DNA from: Ramlibacter tataouinensis
GTDB lineage: Bacteria > Pseudomonadota > Gammaproteobacteria > Burkholderiales > Burkholderiaceae_C
Assembly (NCBI RefSeq): GCF_027941915.1
Contig: NZ_CP116009.1
Location: 3,162,001-3,226,000 of the forward strand
DNA: 64,000 nt
Reading direction: 5' to 3'
Part shown: piece by piece, positions 8,336 to 16,840 of the stretch
Layout: the number at the start of each line of letters is the position of its first letter
How positions within the stretch are numbered: the first letter of the stretch is position 1
Position numbers and translations under genes: made by a program
The notes under the pieces: model-generated
The model's database searches: none
What the model was told of the DNA's origin: nothing
Seen by the model: only the letters and a program-made list of their open reading frames with translations

Positions 8336-9670
8336 ATGGCAGCCATCACCCCCCGGGGCGTGCAGCCGCAGTCGGCGAAGGCTTCCGAGGCCGCAGATCT
8401 CCAGGTCGTATTCCGGAGAACCTCCGTACGGGCACTCCGCGATGCGCGGCGAGTTGCGAAACTTGAATTGCCTGCAAGCGGCGTGAAGCCCGCCCTGAAT
8501 AGGAAGGAAATAGCGGTGGTGGGCTTGGGGTTTGTCGGGCTCGCGAACTCGTGCCTCCTTGCAAGGAACAACCGGGTCGTCGGCGTCGACGTGTCCGTGC
8601 AAAGGACGGCTGCCATCAACGCGGGGCGCAGTCCGATCTGCGACCCCGACATCGAGGCATTCCTGTCTTCGTCCGGATCGCGGATCGAAGCAACCACCGA
8701 CGCCGAAGCGGCGTTCACGGGCGCGGACTACGTCGTCATCGCGACCCCGACGAACTACGACCCGGCGACGAACCGCTTCGACACGCGAAGTGTCGAGACA
8801 GTCGCCAGGCAGGTCATCGCGGTCAATCCGGACGCGGTCATCGTCATCAAGTCAACCGTGCCGGTGGGCTTCACCGAGCGGCTGAAGGCGGAGACCGGCT
8901 CGCGCAACATTCTGTTCTCGCCGGAGTTCCTGCGAGAAGGACGCGCCCTGCACGACAACCTGCATCCATCCCGGATCATCGTGGGGGAGCAGTCCGAGCG
9001 GGGCCGCGCGTTCGCGGATGTGCTGCTCGAAGGAACCGCCGAGAAGAATGCTCCCGTGCTGCTGACCAGCTCAACCGAAGCGGAAGCGATCAAGCTGTTC
9101 TCGAACAGCTTCCTCGCCATGCGGGTGGCGTTCTTCAACGAGCTGGATTCGTACGCGTTCAGCCACGGCCTGGACACGCGCGCGATCATCAGCGGGGTTT
9201 GCCTCGATCCGCGCATCGGGGCGCACTACAACAACCCCTCGTTCGGCTACGGCGGGTATTGCCTGCCGAAGGACACCAAGCAACTGCTGGCGAGTTTCGG
9301 TGACGTTCCGCAGACGCTGATCGGGGCCATCGTCCGATCGAACGCCACCCGCAAGGATTTCATCGCTGGAGCAATCCTGCAGCGCAGGCCCCGGACCGTC
9401 GGCTTCCACCGCCTGGTCATGAAGAGCGGAGCGGACAACTACCGTACTTCAGCGATTCAGGGCGTCATGAAACGGATCAAGGCCCATGGCGTCGAGGCGT
9501 TGGTCTACGAGCCGCTGCTGCAGGAGAACTCTTTCCTCGAATCGCGCGTCGTCCGGGACCTCGAGGTCTTCAAGCGCGAATGCGATGTGATCGTGGCGAA
9601 CCGGCTCACGGCTGATCTGCGCGATGTGCGCGAGAAGGTGTTCACCCGGGACGTGTTCGGCGCCGATTGA
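8336..9670 (+). CDS. ugd: UDP-glucose 6-dehydrogenase (Ugd)
   Basis: Ugd oxidises UDP-glucose to UDP-glucuronate with two NAD+, giving an acidic sugar donor. The protein closely follows the short E. coli-type Ugd: dinucleotide motif VVGLGFVGLANS, KSTVPVGFT, and the catalytic cysteine in NNPSFGYGGYCLPKDTKQ. It ends in the typical RDVFGAD. The 444-residue length includes about 56 extra N-terminal residues before KEIAVVGLGF, rich in Arg and Ala, with no obvious fold. The ATG at 8336 has a good SD (AAAGGAG) 8 nt upstream, so the extension seems to be translated. Confidence 0.92.
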   Translation: MAAITPRGVQPQSAKASEAADLQVVFRRTSVRALRDARRVAKLELPASGVKPALNRKEIAVVGLGFVGLANSCLLARNNRVVGVDVSVQRTAAINAGRSPICDPDIEAFLSSSGSRIEATTDAEAAFTGADYVVIATPTNYDPATNRFDTRSVETVARQVIAVNPDAVIVIKSTVPVGFTERLKAETGSRNILFSPEFLREGRALHDNLHPSRIIVGEQSERGRAFADVLLEGTAEKNAPVLLTSSTEAEAIKLFSNSFLAMRVAFFNELDSYAFSHGLDTRAIISGVCLDPRIGAHYNNPSFGYGGYCLPKDTKQLLASFGDVPQTLIGAIVRSNATRKDFIAGAILQRRPRTVGFHRLVMKSGADNYRTSAIQGVMKRIKAHGVEALVYEPLLQENSFLESRVVRDLEVFKRECDVIVANRLTADLRDVREKVFTRDVFGAD

Positions 9671-9750
9671 CGGCGACCGGCTCCTGCGACCGCGCGCACG
9701 CGTGGCTCGCCGCAACGACGGCTCCAGACGAGCTGCCGGCCCGCAAGGCC

Positions 9751-10971
9751 TCACTCCCCACGGCGCTGCGCCGGTTGCAGAGGGCGCACCCGGCCGGCCG
9801 CGGCAACCTGGGGCCACTTGCGGGGCGGCGCATGCGAGTCGGAGATCCGAACGCCCACCGCGTCCTCGACGCACCGGCAATATGCGCTGCGGAACGCATC
9901 GACCGAGAACCGCTCAGCCTGGGCGCGGCAGGCGAGCGGGCTGAACTGTCCAGCCGACTCCTCGAACCGAGCCACGGCGGCGATGACCGACTCAGGCGTC
10001 TGCTTGTCGAAGAACAGGCCGGTGGGCGCGTCACTGCCCTCGATCGGCCGCACAGTCTCCCGCGCGCCTCCGCGGCCGTAGGCAATCACGGGTGTGCCGC
10101 ACGCCTGGGCTTCGACGAGCGTGATCCCGAAATCCTCCTCGGCGGCGAACACGAACGCCTTGGCTCGCTGCATGTAGTCGCGCAGTGGCCCGGCGGGCTG
10201 GCGGCCGACCAGCTGGATGTTGGGGCTGCCGGCCGCCAGCTTGCGGCACCGGTCGAGATCGGGGCCCTCGCCCACCACCACGAGGCGCCGGGCGGGCATG
10301 CGCGCGAACGCCTCCACCAGGACGGGCATCTTCTTGTAGGGCACCATCCGTGCGGCGGCCAGGTAGAAGTCCTCCTTGGCGGTGCGCAGCGCGAAGGACT
10401 GCACGTCCACGGGAGGATGCACCACCACGCTGTCGCGCCCGTAGGCCTTGCGGATCCGGCGGCCGACGAAAGCGGAGTTGGCGATGAACAGGTCCACCCC
10501 CGCGGCCGTGCGGCAGTCCCACAGGCGCATGTAGTGCAGCATGAGCCTGGCCAGCAGGCCCTTCGCGCCGCGGGCCAGGCCCGAATCCTGGAGGTACTGG
10601 TGCTGCAGGTCCCAGGCGTACCGGATCGGGCTGTGCACGTAGCTCACGTGCACCTGGTCCGGCCCGGTGAGCACGCCTTTGGCGACCGCGTGGCTGCTCG
10701 AGAGCACGAGGTCGTAGTCGCTGAGGTCGAGCTGCTCAATCGCGACGGCCATGAGGGGCAGGTAGTGGCGGAACGCGCGGCGCGCGAAGGGCAGCCGCTG
10801 GATGAAGGTGGTGTGCACCGTCCTGCCGCCGAGGAAGGCACGGTCCGGCCCGGACAGGAAGTCGACCACCCCGAAGACGTCGGCCTGGGGGAAGAGCGCC
10901 AGCATCTGCTCGACCACCCGCTCCGAGCCGGCATAGCTGTCGAACCACTCGTGAACGATCGCGACTTTCAC
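9751..10971 (-). CDS. Glycosyltransferase family 4 (GT-B)
   Basis: A 406-residue retaining GT-B glycosyltransferase that probably adds a sugar to the lipid-linked EPS repeat unit on the cytoplasmic face. The N-terminal domain begins VKVAIVHEWFDSYAGSERVV; the C-terminal GT4 domain has YLAAARMVPYKKMPVLVEAF, VVVGEGPDLDRC and the EX7E-type donor site in AEEDFGITLVEAQACGTPVIA. The GTG start at 10971 is chosen because GGAGG lies 8 nt upstream and the protein then begins at the conserved first strand. It converges on ugd with an 80-bp gap lacking a clear terminator. Confidence 0.88.
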   Translation of the reverse strand: MKVAIVHEWFDSYAGSERVVEQMLALFPQADVFGVVDFLSGPDRAFLGGRTVHTTFIQRLPFARRAFRHYLPLMAVAIEQLDLSDYDLVLSSSHAVAKGVLTGPDQVHVSYVHSPIRYAWDLQHQYLQDSGLARGAKGLLARLMLHYMRLWDCRTAAGVDLFIANSAFVGRRIRKAYGRDSVVVHPPVDVQSFALRTAKEDFYLAAARMVPYKKMPVLVEAFARMPARRLVVVGEGPDLDRCRKLAAGSPNIQLVGRQPAGPLRDYMQRAKAFVFAAEEDFGITLVEAQACGTPVIAYGRGGARETVRPIEGSDAPTGLFFDKQTPESVIAAVARFEESAGQFSPLACRAQAERFSVDAFRSAYCRCVEDAVGVRISDSHAPPRKWPQVAAAGRVRPLQPAQRRGE

Positions 10972-11090
10972 CCGGACACCTCCGCGCGGCTGGGCGCACC
11001 GAACGCCCATCCGCAGTGTCGCGCGGCAGCAAGTCTGCGGCCCATGACGGGTGTCCCGGGTCGGCTCGGTCAATCGTCCTGACCGGTGAA

Positions 11091-11124
11091 GAAAAAAGCC
11101 GCGGACGAAGTTCGTCCGCGGCTG
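11091..11124 (-). terminator. Intrinsic terminator of beta-helix gene 1
   Basis: A strong stem (GCCGCGGACGA pairing with TCGTCCGCGGC, 3-nt loop) is followed on the minus strand by six T residues and then C. It lies about 60 bp beyond the stop of the minus-strand gene at 11186 and before the next minus-strand gene. It is the clearest Rho-independent terminator in the EPS cluster. Confidence 0.85.
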
Positions 11125-11185
11125 CCATGCCGGTGGCGAGGGGGCGAGCCAGGGCTGTATCAAGCGCCCGGCTCGCTCGCGGCGC

Positions 11186-12415
11186 TCAAGGGGCCACGTA
11201 GCCCACCGTGCCGCCGCCATGCGGGACGACGGTCACGCCGGGGCCGTTGCCCGCGTAGGCCGGGCCGCTACCGGTGTAGCGGTTGTTCTCCAGGCGCACG
11301 TTCGTCTGCGGGCCCCACCAGTTGAAGCCGTTGCGGCCGTCCTGGATGATGTCGTTGGAGATCACCTTGATGTCGTCGTTCGGTGCGCCGCCGTTGTAGC
11401 TGCCGTCCGAGAAGATCAGCACCGCGCCGTGGCCGTTGCTCACGTTGCCGCAGTTCTGCAGCGTGTTGCGCTGGGCGGTGGCGCCGATCACGTTGAACGT
11501 GTTCCACGGCGTTTCCTGCGCGAAGTAGAGGCAGGCCCACTGCGAGTTGTTCTGCAGGAGGTTGTTCTCGTACAGGATGTTGCGGCCGCCGAGCACGCTC
11601 ATGTTGCGGCCCCACTTGTTGCCGCGCACGATGTTGTTGCGCGCCGTGACGTTGCTCACCGGCGTGCCGTCACCCTGGTAGCTGACCACGGCGATGCCGT
11701 CGTCGCCGCTGCCGTCGATCACGTTGTTCTCCACCGTGATGTCGCTGGCGCCGTCGGTCAGGTGGATCGAGTCGGACAGCGAGTTGCGGATCGTGTTGTT
11801 GGTGATCAGCCCGCGGTTGGCCTTCCGAAGCGTCTGGATGCTGGCGGCCGGCGAGTTCTCGATGGTCACGCCGTCGATCACGAAGTTGGTGGCGCCCCAG
11901 ATCATGATCTTGGTGGACTCCCAGTTGGGCACGCGACCGGGCGCCGGCGCCCCGGTGAGCTTCACCTTGGTCACGCTGGGCGCGTTGCCGCGCATGTAGA
12001 TCGAGGCTTGCTGCCAGTTGGTGGCGTACAGGACGGAGGTCGGGCCGGCGCCGGCGATCTTGCCGCCGTCCAGCTGGATGACCGAGCTGAAGTTGCACTG
12101 GCCGGCCGGGATCAGCAGCGCCAGGCCCTTGGCCTTGGTGTCCGCGATGCCGCGCGAGATGGCCGCGTTGTTGTCGGTGCGGCCGTCGCACACGCCGCCG
12201 TAGTTGGTCAGGCTGATCCCCGCGGGCGCAGGGGCCGGAGCAGGAGACGACGGCGAGAGGCCCGAGGTGGCCACGTCGGCGCCGGTTGCCGAGCTGGCCA
12301 CGTCGCCGCCACCGCCGCCGCCGCAGGCCGCCAGAACGGCGGACATCAGCGCGGCCAGGCAGAGTCGCTTGCGGGATGATGATTGGGCTTGGGGGGAGTA
12401 CTGCAATGTCTTCAC
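11186..12415 (-). CDS. Right-handed beta-helix lipoprotein 1 (putative EPS lyase/modifying enzyme)
   Basis: About 409 residues. After a lipoprotein signal (LMSAVLAAC followed by six Gly) comes a short Pro/Ala linker, then a parallel beta-helix domain starting NYGGVCDGRTDNNAAI, with recurring short N-x-I/V turns (ENNVIDGSGDDGIAVVSY, ARNNIVRGNKWGRNMSV). This is the fold of pectate/alginate lyases and AlgG-type epimerases. No catalytic residues can be assigned by eye. Its core is apparently identical to the neighbouring paralogue. The start is uncertain: GTG at 12415 is used; TTG at 12406 aligns with the ATG of paralogue 2, where this copy has one extra base. No SD is visible for either. Confidence 0.75.
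   Translation of the reverse strand: MKTLQYSPQAQSSSRKRLCLAALMSAVLAACGGGGGGDVASSATGADVATSGLSPSSPAPAPAPAGISLTNYGGVCDGRTDNNAAISRGIADTKAKGLALLIPAGQCNFSSVIQLDGGKIAGAGPTSVLYATNWQQASIYMRGNAPSVTKVKLTGAPAPGRVPNWESTKIMIWGATNFVIDGVTIENSPAASIQTLRKANRGLITNNTIRNSLSDSIHLTDGASDITVENNVIDGSGDDGIAVVSYQGDGTPVSNVTARNNIVRGNKWGRNMSVLGGRNILYENNLLQNNSQWACLYFAQETPWNTFNVIGATAQRNTLQNCGNVSNGHGAVLIFSDGSYNGGAPNDDIKVISNDIIQDGRNGFNWWGPQTNVRLENNRYTGSGPAYAGNGPGVTVVPHGGGTVGYVAP
11224..12238 (-). repeat. Paralogue core repeat, copy 1 (about 1,015 bp)
   Basis: This segment and 12704-13718 match base for base as far as can be seen, at a constant offset of 1,480 bp, and translations in other frames agree. Identity stops sharply at both ends: the last four codons and 3' flank differ, and the linker and signal peptide differ. 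This suggests gene conversion or very recent duplication. Confidence 0.9.
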
Positions 12416-12665
12416 TGTTGAGATGAGGGCTGAGACGTAGGGGTCATGGTTGAGCCAGCCTGGCTTGGCGCGAATGGAGCTGTCTCCGACACCCTTGCGG
12501 AAGGGACCTCGGCTCAGGAAGGCCATGAGGGGCCGCTCGAATGCAGCCGGCAGGACCCTGCCGTCTGCATTCAGGGGAGTGGCGCCAGGCGCCACCGAGA
12601 TCCGTCGTTCACCCTGACCCGCCGCAGTGGAGTCCGGCGGGTCGGGCTGCCGATCCGGACCGGAC

Positions 12666-14033
12666 TCAGGGGGCGACGTAGCCCACCGGCCCGCTGGAGT
12701 ACCGGACGACGGTCACGCCGGGGCCGTTGCCCGCGTAGGCCGGGCCGCTACCGGTGTAGCGGTTGTTCTCCAGGCGCACGTTCGTCTGCGGGCCCCACCA
12801 GTTGAAGCCGTTGCGGCCGTCCTGGATGATGTCGTTGGAGATCACCTTGATGTCGTCGTTCGGTGCGCCGCCGTTGTAGCTGCCGTCCGAGAAGATCAGC
12901 ACCGCGCCGTGGCCGTTGCTCACGTTGCCGCAGTTCTGCAGCGTGTTGCGCTGGGCGGTGGCGCCGATCACGTTGAACGTGTTCCACGGCGTTTCCTGCG
13001 CGAAGTAGAGGCAGGCCCACTGCGAGTTGTTCTGCAGGAGGTTGTTCTCGTACAGGATGTTGCGGCCGCCGAGCACGCTCATGTTGCGGCCCCACTTGTT
13101 GCCGCGCACGATGTTGTTGCGCGCCGTGACGTTGCTCACCGGCGTGCCGTCACCCTGGTAGCTGACCACGGCGATGCCGTCGTCGCCGCTGCCGTCGATC
13201 ACGTTGTTCTCCACCGTGATGTCGCTGGCGCCGTCGGTCAGGTGGATCGAGTCGGACAGCGAGTTGCGGATCGTGTTGTTGGTGATCAGCCCGCGGTTGG
13301 CCTTCCGAAGCGTCTGGATGCTGGCGGCCGGCGAGTTCTCGATGGTCACGCCGTCGATCACGAAGTTGGTGGCGCCCCAGATCATGATCTTGGTGGACTC
13401 CCAGTTGGGCACGCGACCGGGCGCCGGCGCCCCGGTGAGCTTCACCTTGGTCACGCTGGGCGCGTTGCCGCGCATGTAGATCGAGGCTTGCTGCCAGTTG
13501 GTGGCGTACAGGACGGAGGTCGGGCCGGCGCCGGCGATCTTGCCGCCGTCCAGCTGGATGACCGAGCTGAAGTTGCACTGGCCGGCCGGGATCAGCAGCG
13601 CCAGGCCCTTGGCCTTGGTGTCCGCGATGCCGCGCGAGATGGCCGCGTTGTTGTCGGTGCGGCCGTCGCACACGCCGCCGTAGTTGGTCAGGCTGATCCC
13701 CGCGGGCGCAGGGGCCGGGGCCGGAGCGGGTGCAGGGGCCGGCGCGGGCGCAGGGGCCGGAGCAGGCGCCGGAGCAGGCGCCGGGGCCGGTGCCGGGGCC
13801 GGTGCCGGGGCCGGTGCCGGGGCAGGTGGGTTCTTCTTCAGTTGGCCAGGCGCATTGGGGTTGGCGTTGGGGTTGGCGGCCAGCATCTGGGCGCTGAGGT
13901 CGCCGTCGGCGGCCGACGCATCGGCCACGAACTCGTCGCCGCCGCCGCCGCAGCCGGCCAGCACGGCGGCCATCAGCGCGGACAGGGCAAGGCGGTTGTG
14001 GAGGGAGGATTTCTGTTGGGATGGGTACTGCAT
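12666..14033 (-). CDS. Right-handed beta-helix lipoprotein 2 with long Pro-Ala linker
   Basis: 455 residues. The signal peptide ends in the lipobox ALMAAVLAGC, followed by GGGGDEF, so the protein should be lipid-anchored. A (Pro-Ala)n linker of about 45 residues then leads to a beta-helix domain matching paralogue 1 residue for residue from the linker end (GISLTNYGG) to GVTVV near the C-terminus; only the last dozen residues differ. The linker would hold the domain away from the membrane. The ATG at 14033 (MQYPSQQ) has no visible SD. A lyase or epimerase acting on the EPS is inferred from fold and context. Confidence 0.8.
   Translation of the reverse strand: MQYPSQQKSSLHNRLALSALMAAVLAGCGGGGDEFVADASAADGDLSAQMLAANPNANPNAPGQLKKNPPAPAPAPAPAPAPAPAPAPAPAPAPAPAPAPAPAPAPAPAPAGISLTNYGGVCDGRTDNNAAISRGIADTKAKGLALLIPAGQCNFSSVIQLDGGKIAGAGPTSVLYATNWQQASIYMRGNAPSVTKVKLTGAPAPGRVPNWESTKIMIWGATNFVIDGVTIENSPAASIQTLRKANRGLITNNTIRNSLSDSIHLTDGASDITVENNVIDGSGDDGIAVVSYQGDGTPVSNVTARNNIVRGNKWGRNMSVLGGRNILYENNLLQNNSQWACLYFAQETPWNTFNVIGATAQRNTLQNCGNVSNGHGAVLIFSDGSYNGGAPNDDIKVISNDIIQDGRNGFNWWGPQTNVRLENNRYTGSGPAYAGNGPGVTVVRYSSGPVGYVAP
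12704..13718 (-). repeat. Paralogue core repeat, copy 2 (about 1,015 bp)
   Basis: Second copy of the 11224-12238 segment. The upstream end of identity, on the minus strand, falls inside the Pro-Ala linker repeat, a likely recombination point. Confidence 0.9.
13703..13829 (-). repeat. Six-base tandem repeat coding a Pro-Ala linker
   Basis: About 21 units of 6 bp (GGGGCC, GGTGCC, GGAGCA and similar on the + strand) encode alternating Pro and Ala. Because units are 6 bp, slippage changes linker length without breaking the frame. Paralogue 1 has only about four to five units here. Confidence 0.85.
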
Positions 14034-14384
14034 GTCGTCACTGTTGAGATCGGAAGCGCGACGGTAACGGCCAGGGTTGAGCCACGTGTAAGCGACCTCC
14101 GGAAACTGTGTCCAAGGCTGCGGCGCCCTCCGGCGCGCGTTCCGCTCTTGAGCTAGGCAAATGGATGAGATGGGGCCGGGGCGAGGAGGTATGTACGTCA
14201 CAAGTTCACACACACCTCAGCCTGCCCGTGCGAGGCCAGCCGGCGGGGCCGGGCAGCGGCCGGCGCCTGCGCCGACGCGCGCAAGCGCGCGCACCACCTT
14301 CACGCTGAGTGGCGCGCGCGCAGGAAACTGAGGGAAATGCCGGGCCTGGCGCGGCGAACGTGCGCGCGGCTCAGCGCGGCCGGG
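14034..14384. other. Intergenic region between beta-helix genes 2 and 3
   Basis: 351 bp without a convincing gene. Just downstream of gene 3 (minus strand), 14285-14321 can form a long stem of alternating GC plus CCAC/GTGG (loop about 11 nt) without a T run; it may stop transcription or protect the mRNA end. The part near 14034-14220 presumably carries the promoter of gene 2, but I see no strong -10/-35 pair and no copy of the EPS motif. Confidence 0.5.
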
Positions 14385-15515
14385 TCAACGAGCGGCGGGG
14401 CCGACGGGGCCGCCGGCGTAGGGGATCACGCGCACGGCCGGGTCGCGAACGTCGAGCGGCCACATCGCGTCGGTGACCCGGTTGGACTGCAGCAGCACGT
14501 CCGAACTGGGGCCGACTACACGGATGCCCACGCGTCGCGGATGCCGCACGTCGTTGTCGAGCAGCGAAATGCGGACGTTGGCCTCCTGCCCCGCGCTGAA
14601 GACCATCGCTGCACCGTGGCTTGTGAAGACGCCTCCGCATTGCTCGAGCGTGTTGCGGCGGGCCAGCACGTCGCGCGAACCCTTGGTGGCCAGGTCGCCG
14701 CCGTCCTGGGCGATGTAGAGGCAGGCCCAGCCGGCCAGGTTGTTCTGCAGCAGGTTGTCCTCATACAGCACATGTTCCCCGCCGACGACGCTCATGTTGC
14801 GGCCCCACCGGTTGTTCCGCACCACGTTGCGCCGTGCCGTGACATGGCTGACGCGAACCTGGTCGTCGCGGTAGCTGACCACGGCGATTCCGTCATCCCC
14901 CGCCGATTCGACCAGGTTGCCTTCCACCAGGATGTGGCTGGCCCCATCCGTCAAGTGGATGCCGTCGGAGAGCGTGTTGCGCACCACGTTGTTGGTGATC
15001 CGCCCGCGCGTGGCACCTCGGGCGGTCTGGATGCCCGCTGCGGCCGCGCCATCGATCGCGACGTGGTCGATGACGAAGTCGGTGGCGCCGAACACGGTGA
15101 TGCGGGTCATCTCCCAATCGGCCCGGCGCGATGGCGCGGCCGCCCCCGTCAGCCGAAGGTGGGAGACGACCGGCGCCGCGCCCGACATGAAGATGGCCGA
15201 GCGCCGCCAGTCCAGCGCGTGCAGCACGGAGCCCGGTCCCGAGCCGGTCAGGGTGACGCCATCGACCCGAATGACGTCCGCGTATGCGCACGGCCCGTCC
15301 GGAACGAGCACGGGCAGGCGCAACTGCCGGGCGCGTGCCAGCGCCCGGGCCAGGGCGGCTGAGTTGTCCGACACGCCGTCGCAGACGCCGCCGTGGTCGA
15401 CCAGGCGCACGGCCTTTGTCTCCACGGAGGGCGATGGCCCGTCAGCCGATGAAGGGCCGCCCGCGAGACTGGATGCCAGCGCGCCCGTGACCAGCCAACG
15501 GCGCAAGTCGTTCAC
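14385..15515 (-). CDS. Right-handed beta-helix protein 3 (diverged paralogue, secreted)
   Basis: 376 residues with a Sec-type signal peptide (VNDLRRWLVTGALASSLAGG) lacking a lipobox. The beta-helix domain follows the same plan as paralogues 1 and 2 (DHGGVCDGVSDNSAAL, ITNNVVRNTLSDGIHLTDGA, ESAGDDGIAVVSYRDD, NRWGRNMSVVGGEHVLYEDN), but with clear divergence throughout. It lacks the Pro-Ala linker. The GTG at 15515, 14 bp after the upstream polymerase stop, is chosen; the frame is open further upstream into that gene. It is likely the last gene of the 21574-14385 operon and probably acts on the polymer in the periplasm or outside. Confidence 0.8.
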   Translation of the reverse strand: MNDLRRWLVTGALASSLAGGPSSADGPSPSVETKAVRLVDHGGVCDGVSDNSAALARALARARQLRLPVLVPDGPCAYADVIRVDGVTLTGSGPGSVLHALDWRRSAIFMSGAAPVVSHLRLTGAAAPSRRADWEMTRITVFGATDFVIDHVAIDGAAAAGIQTARGATRGRITNNVVRNTLSDGIHLTDGASHILVEGNLVESAGDDGIAVVSYRDDQVRVSHVTARRNVVRNNRWGRNMSVVGGEHVLYEDNLLQNNLAGWACLYIAQDGGDLATKGSRDVLARRNTLEQCGGVFTSHGAAMVFSAGQEANVRISLLDNDVRHPRRVGIRVVGPSSDVLLQSNRVTDAMWPLDVRDPAVRVIPYAGGPVGPAAR

Positions 15516-15529
15516 GATGGGCGGGCCAC

Positions 15530-16840
15530 TCAGGACGCAAAGCGCCGGGCCGCATCGTGGCTCGATCTCGTTGCGCCCAACGCGCCCCACGCCCAGAGCG
15601 CGGCCAGCACGACGACGGCCCCCAGGAGCCAGACGAATGCCCGCGACGTGCCCCAATAGCAGTAGCGGAAGCTTTCGAAGATCGCGACCAGAACGGACGG
15701 GTACAGCATCAACGCGAGGGTGTCGCCCCGTCTATAACGCGAGTACAGGATGCCGCCACAGAACGCCGACAGGGCGAAGTACAGGATGGCTCCGCCCACC
15801 CCCAGGTCCAGCGTGACCCCCAGGAAGCTGGAACCCGAGTTGAACTCCGGGTCGCCGTACCGCTGCAGGAAGAGATCGCCGGTCTCGGTCGTGGCCCCCA
15901 CCGCCTCGGCAAACCAGGCCCCGATGCCGAGCGGGAACGCGTGCAGCCAGTTCAGCACGTTCTCGAACTTCCAGCTCGGCCACTCCGTGGTGGCCAGCAT
16001 GCCGGCTCCGTTGTTGAGCGCCGTGTAGTAGTAGCTCACGAAGCGGCCCAGGGCGAACTCCCAGAAGGCCATGCGGTCCTGGTAGAAGGTCCAGCTGCGG
16101 AAGTACTCCGCCACCGCGAAGAACAGGAAGACGACCGGCAGCGCCGCATACGGACCCAGACCGTAGAGCAGCCGGCGCACGGGCTGCTCCGCCGTGGGCC
16201 TGGGCATGGCCAGGAGCAGCGCAAGCACCAGCGGAATGAGCGCTTCCGCCGTCGCCAGGCGCTCGGACCAGATGTAGGCGCGGAAGAACGTGAACAGCAG
16301 CAGCAGGACCACCAGCGCCTTCAGGACGCCGCCGCGCACCTTGCGCACGAAGACCAGGTAACCCGCCAGCGAGAAGAACGGCGCGGCACAGTTGACCAGC
16401 GAGGTGATGCCCACGACCCTGCCGATCTCGTCGCGTTCCGGCTTGAGCGCGCCCGTCAGGATGCGCAGCATCACGGACGGGTCCAGGATCAGTGACCGAT
16501 ACCAGAACACGTAGGCGGCGAGCACCACGACGCCCAGGCACACCGCGGCGCGAACCAGGTGCTCGTCGCAGCTCTGGAGAACCGTGCGCTGCTGCAGGCC
16601 TTCGCCCAGCGCGGCTCCCATTGCCGAGAAGACCACCAATCCGAGGCACAGGACCAGGTGCTGGGTCGACAAGTAGTTGCGCGTTCGCACGGCAAGCCCG
16701 CCAAGTTCGCTGCTCCCGGCCCAGTACACCACCAGCAGCATGGGCAGGACGAACAGCAGGCTCAGGGTGGACGGACGCGTCCACCAGGGCAGCGCGCGCG
16801 GGCCTGCCGGCGAAGCACTGGGAAACTCAGGCTTTCGCAT
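15530..16840 (-). CDS. Oligosaccharide repeat-unit polymerase (Wzy/EpsE-like O-antigen polymerase)
   Basis: A 436-residue integral membrane protein with about ten to twelve hydrophobic segments and a large periplasmic loop in the second half (NWLHAFPLGIGAWFAEAVG to NSGSSFLGVTLDLGVGG), the pattern of Wzy polymerases, which join flipped repeat units at the periplasmic face. Sequence conservation in Wzy is low, so the call rests on topology and on its place directly after the flippase gene, which it overlaps by 14 bp. The ATG at 16840 (MRKPEFPS) is used. Confidence 0.8.
   Translation of the reverse strand: MRKPEFPSASPAGPRALPWWTRPSTLSLLFVLPMLLVVYWAGSSELGGLAVRTRNYLSTQHLVLCLGLVVFSAMGAALGEGLQQRTVLQSCDEHLVRAAVCLGVVVLAAYVFWYRSLILDPSVMLRILTGALKPERDEIGRVVGITSLVNCAAPFFSLAGYLVFVRKVRGGVLKALVVLLLLFTFFRAYIWSERLATAEALIPLVLALLLAMPRPTAEQPVRRLLYGLGPYAALPVVFLFFAVAEYFRSWTFYQDRMAFWEFALGRFVSYYYTALNNGAGMLATTEWPSWKFENVLNWLHAFPLGIGAWFAEAVGATTETGDLFLQRYGDPEFNSGSSFLGVTLDLGVGGAILYFALSAFCGGILYSRYRRGDTLALMLYPSVLVAIFESFRYCYWGTSRAFVWLLGAVVVLAALWAWGALGATRSSHDAARRFAS

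Noticed and set aside
13703-13829. CRISPR-like or minisatellite array
   Set aside because: Units are 6 bp without spacers and encode a Pro-Ala linker in frame.
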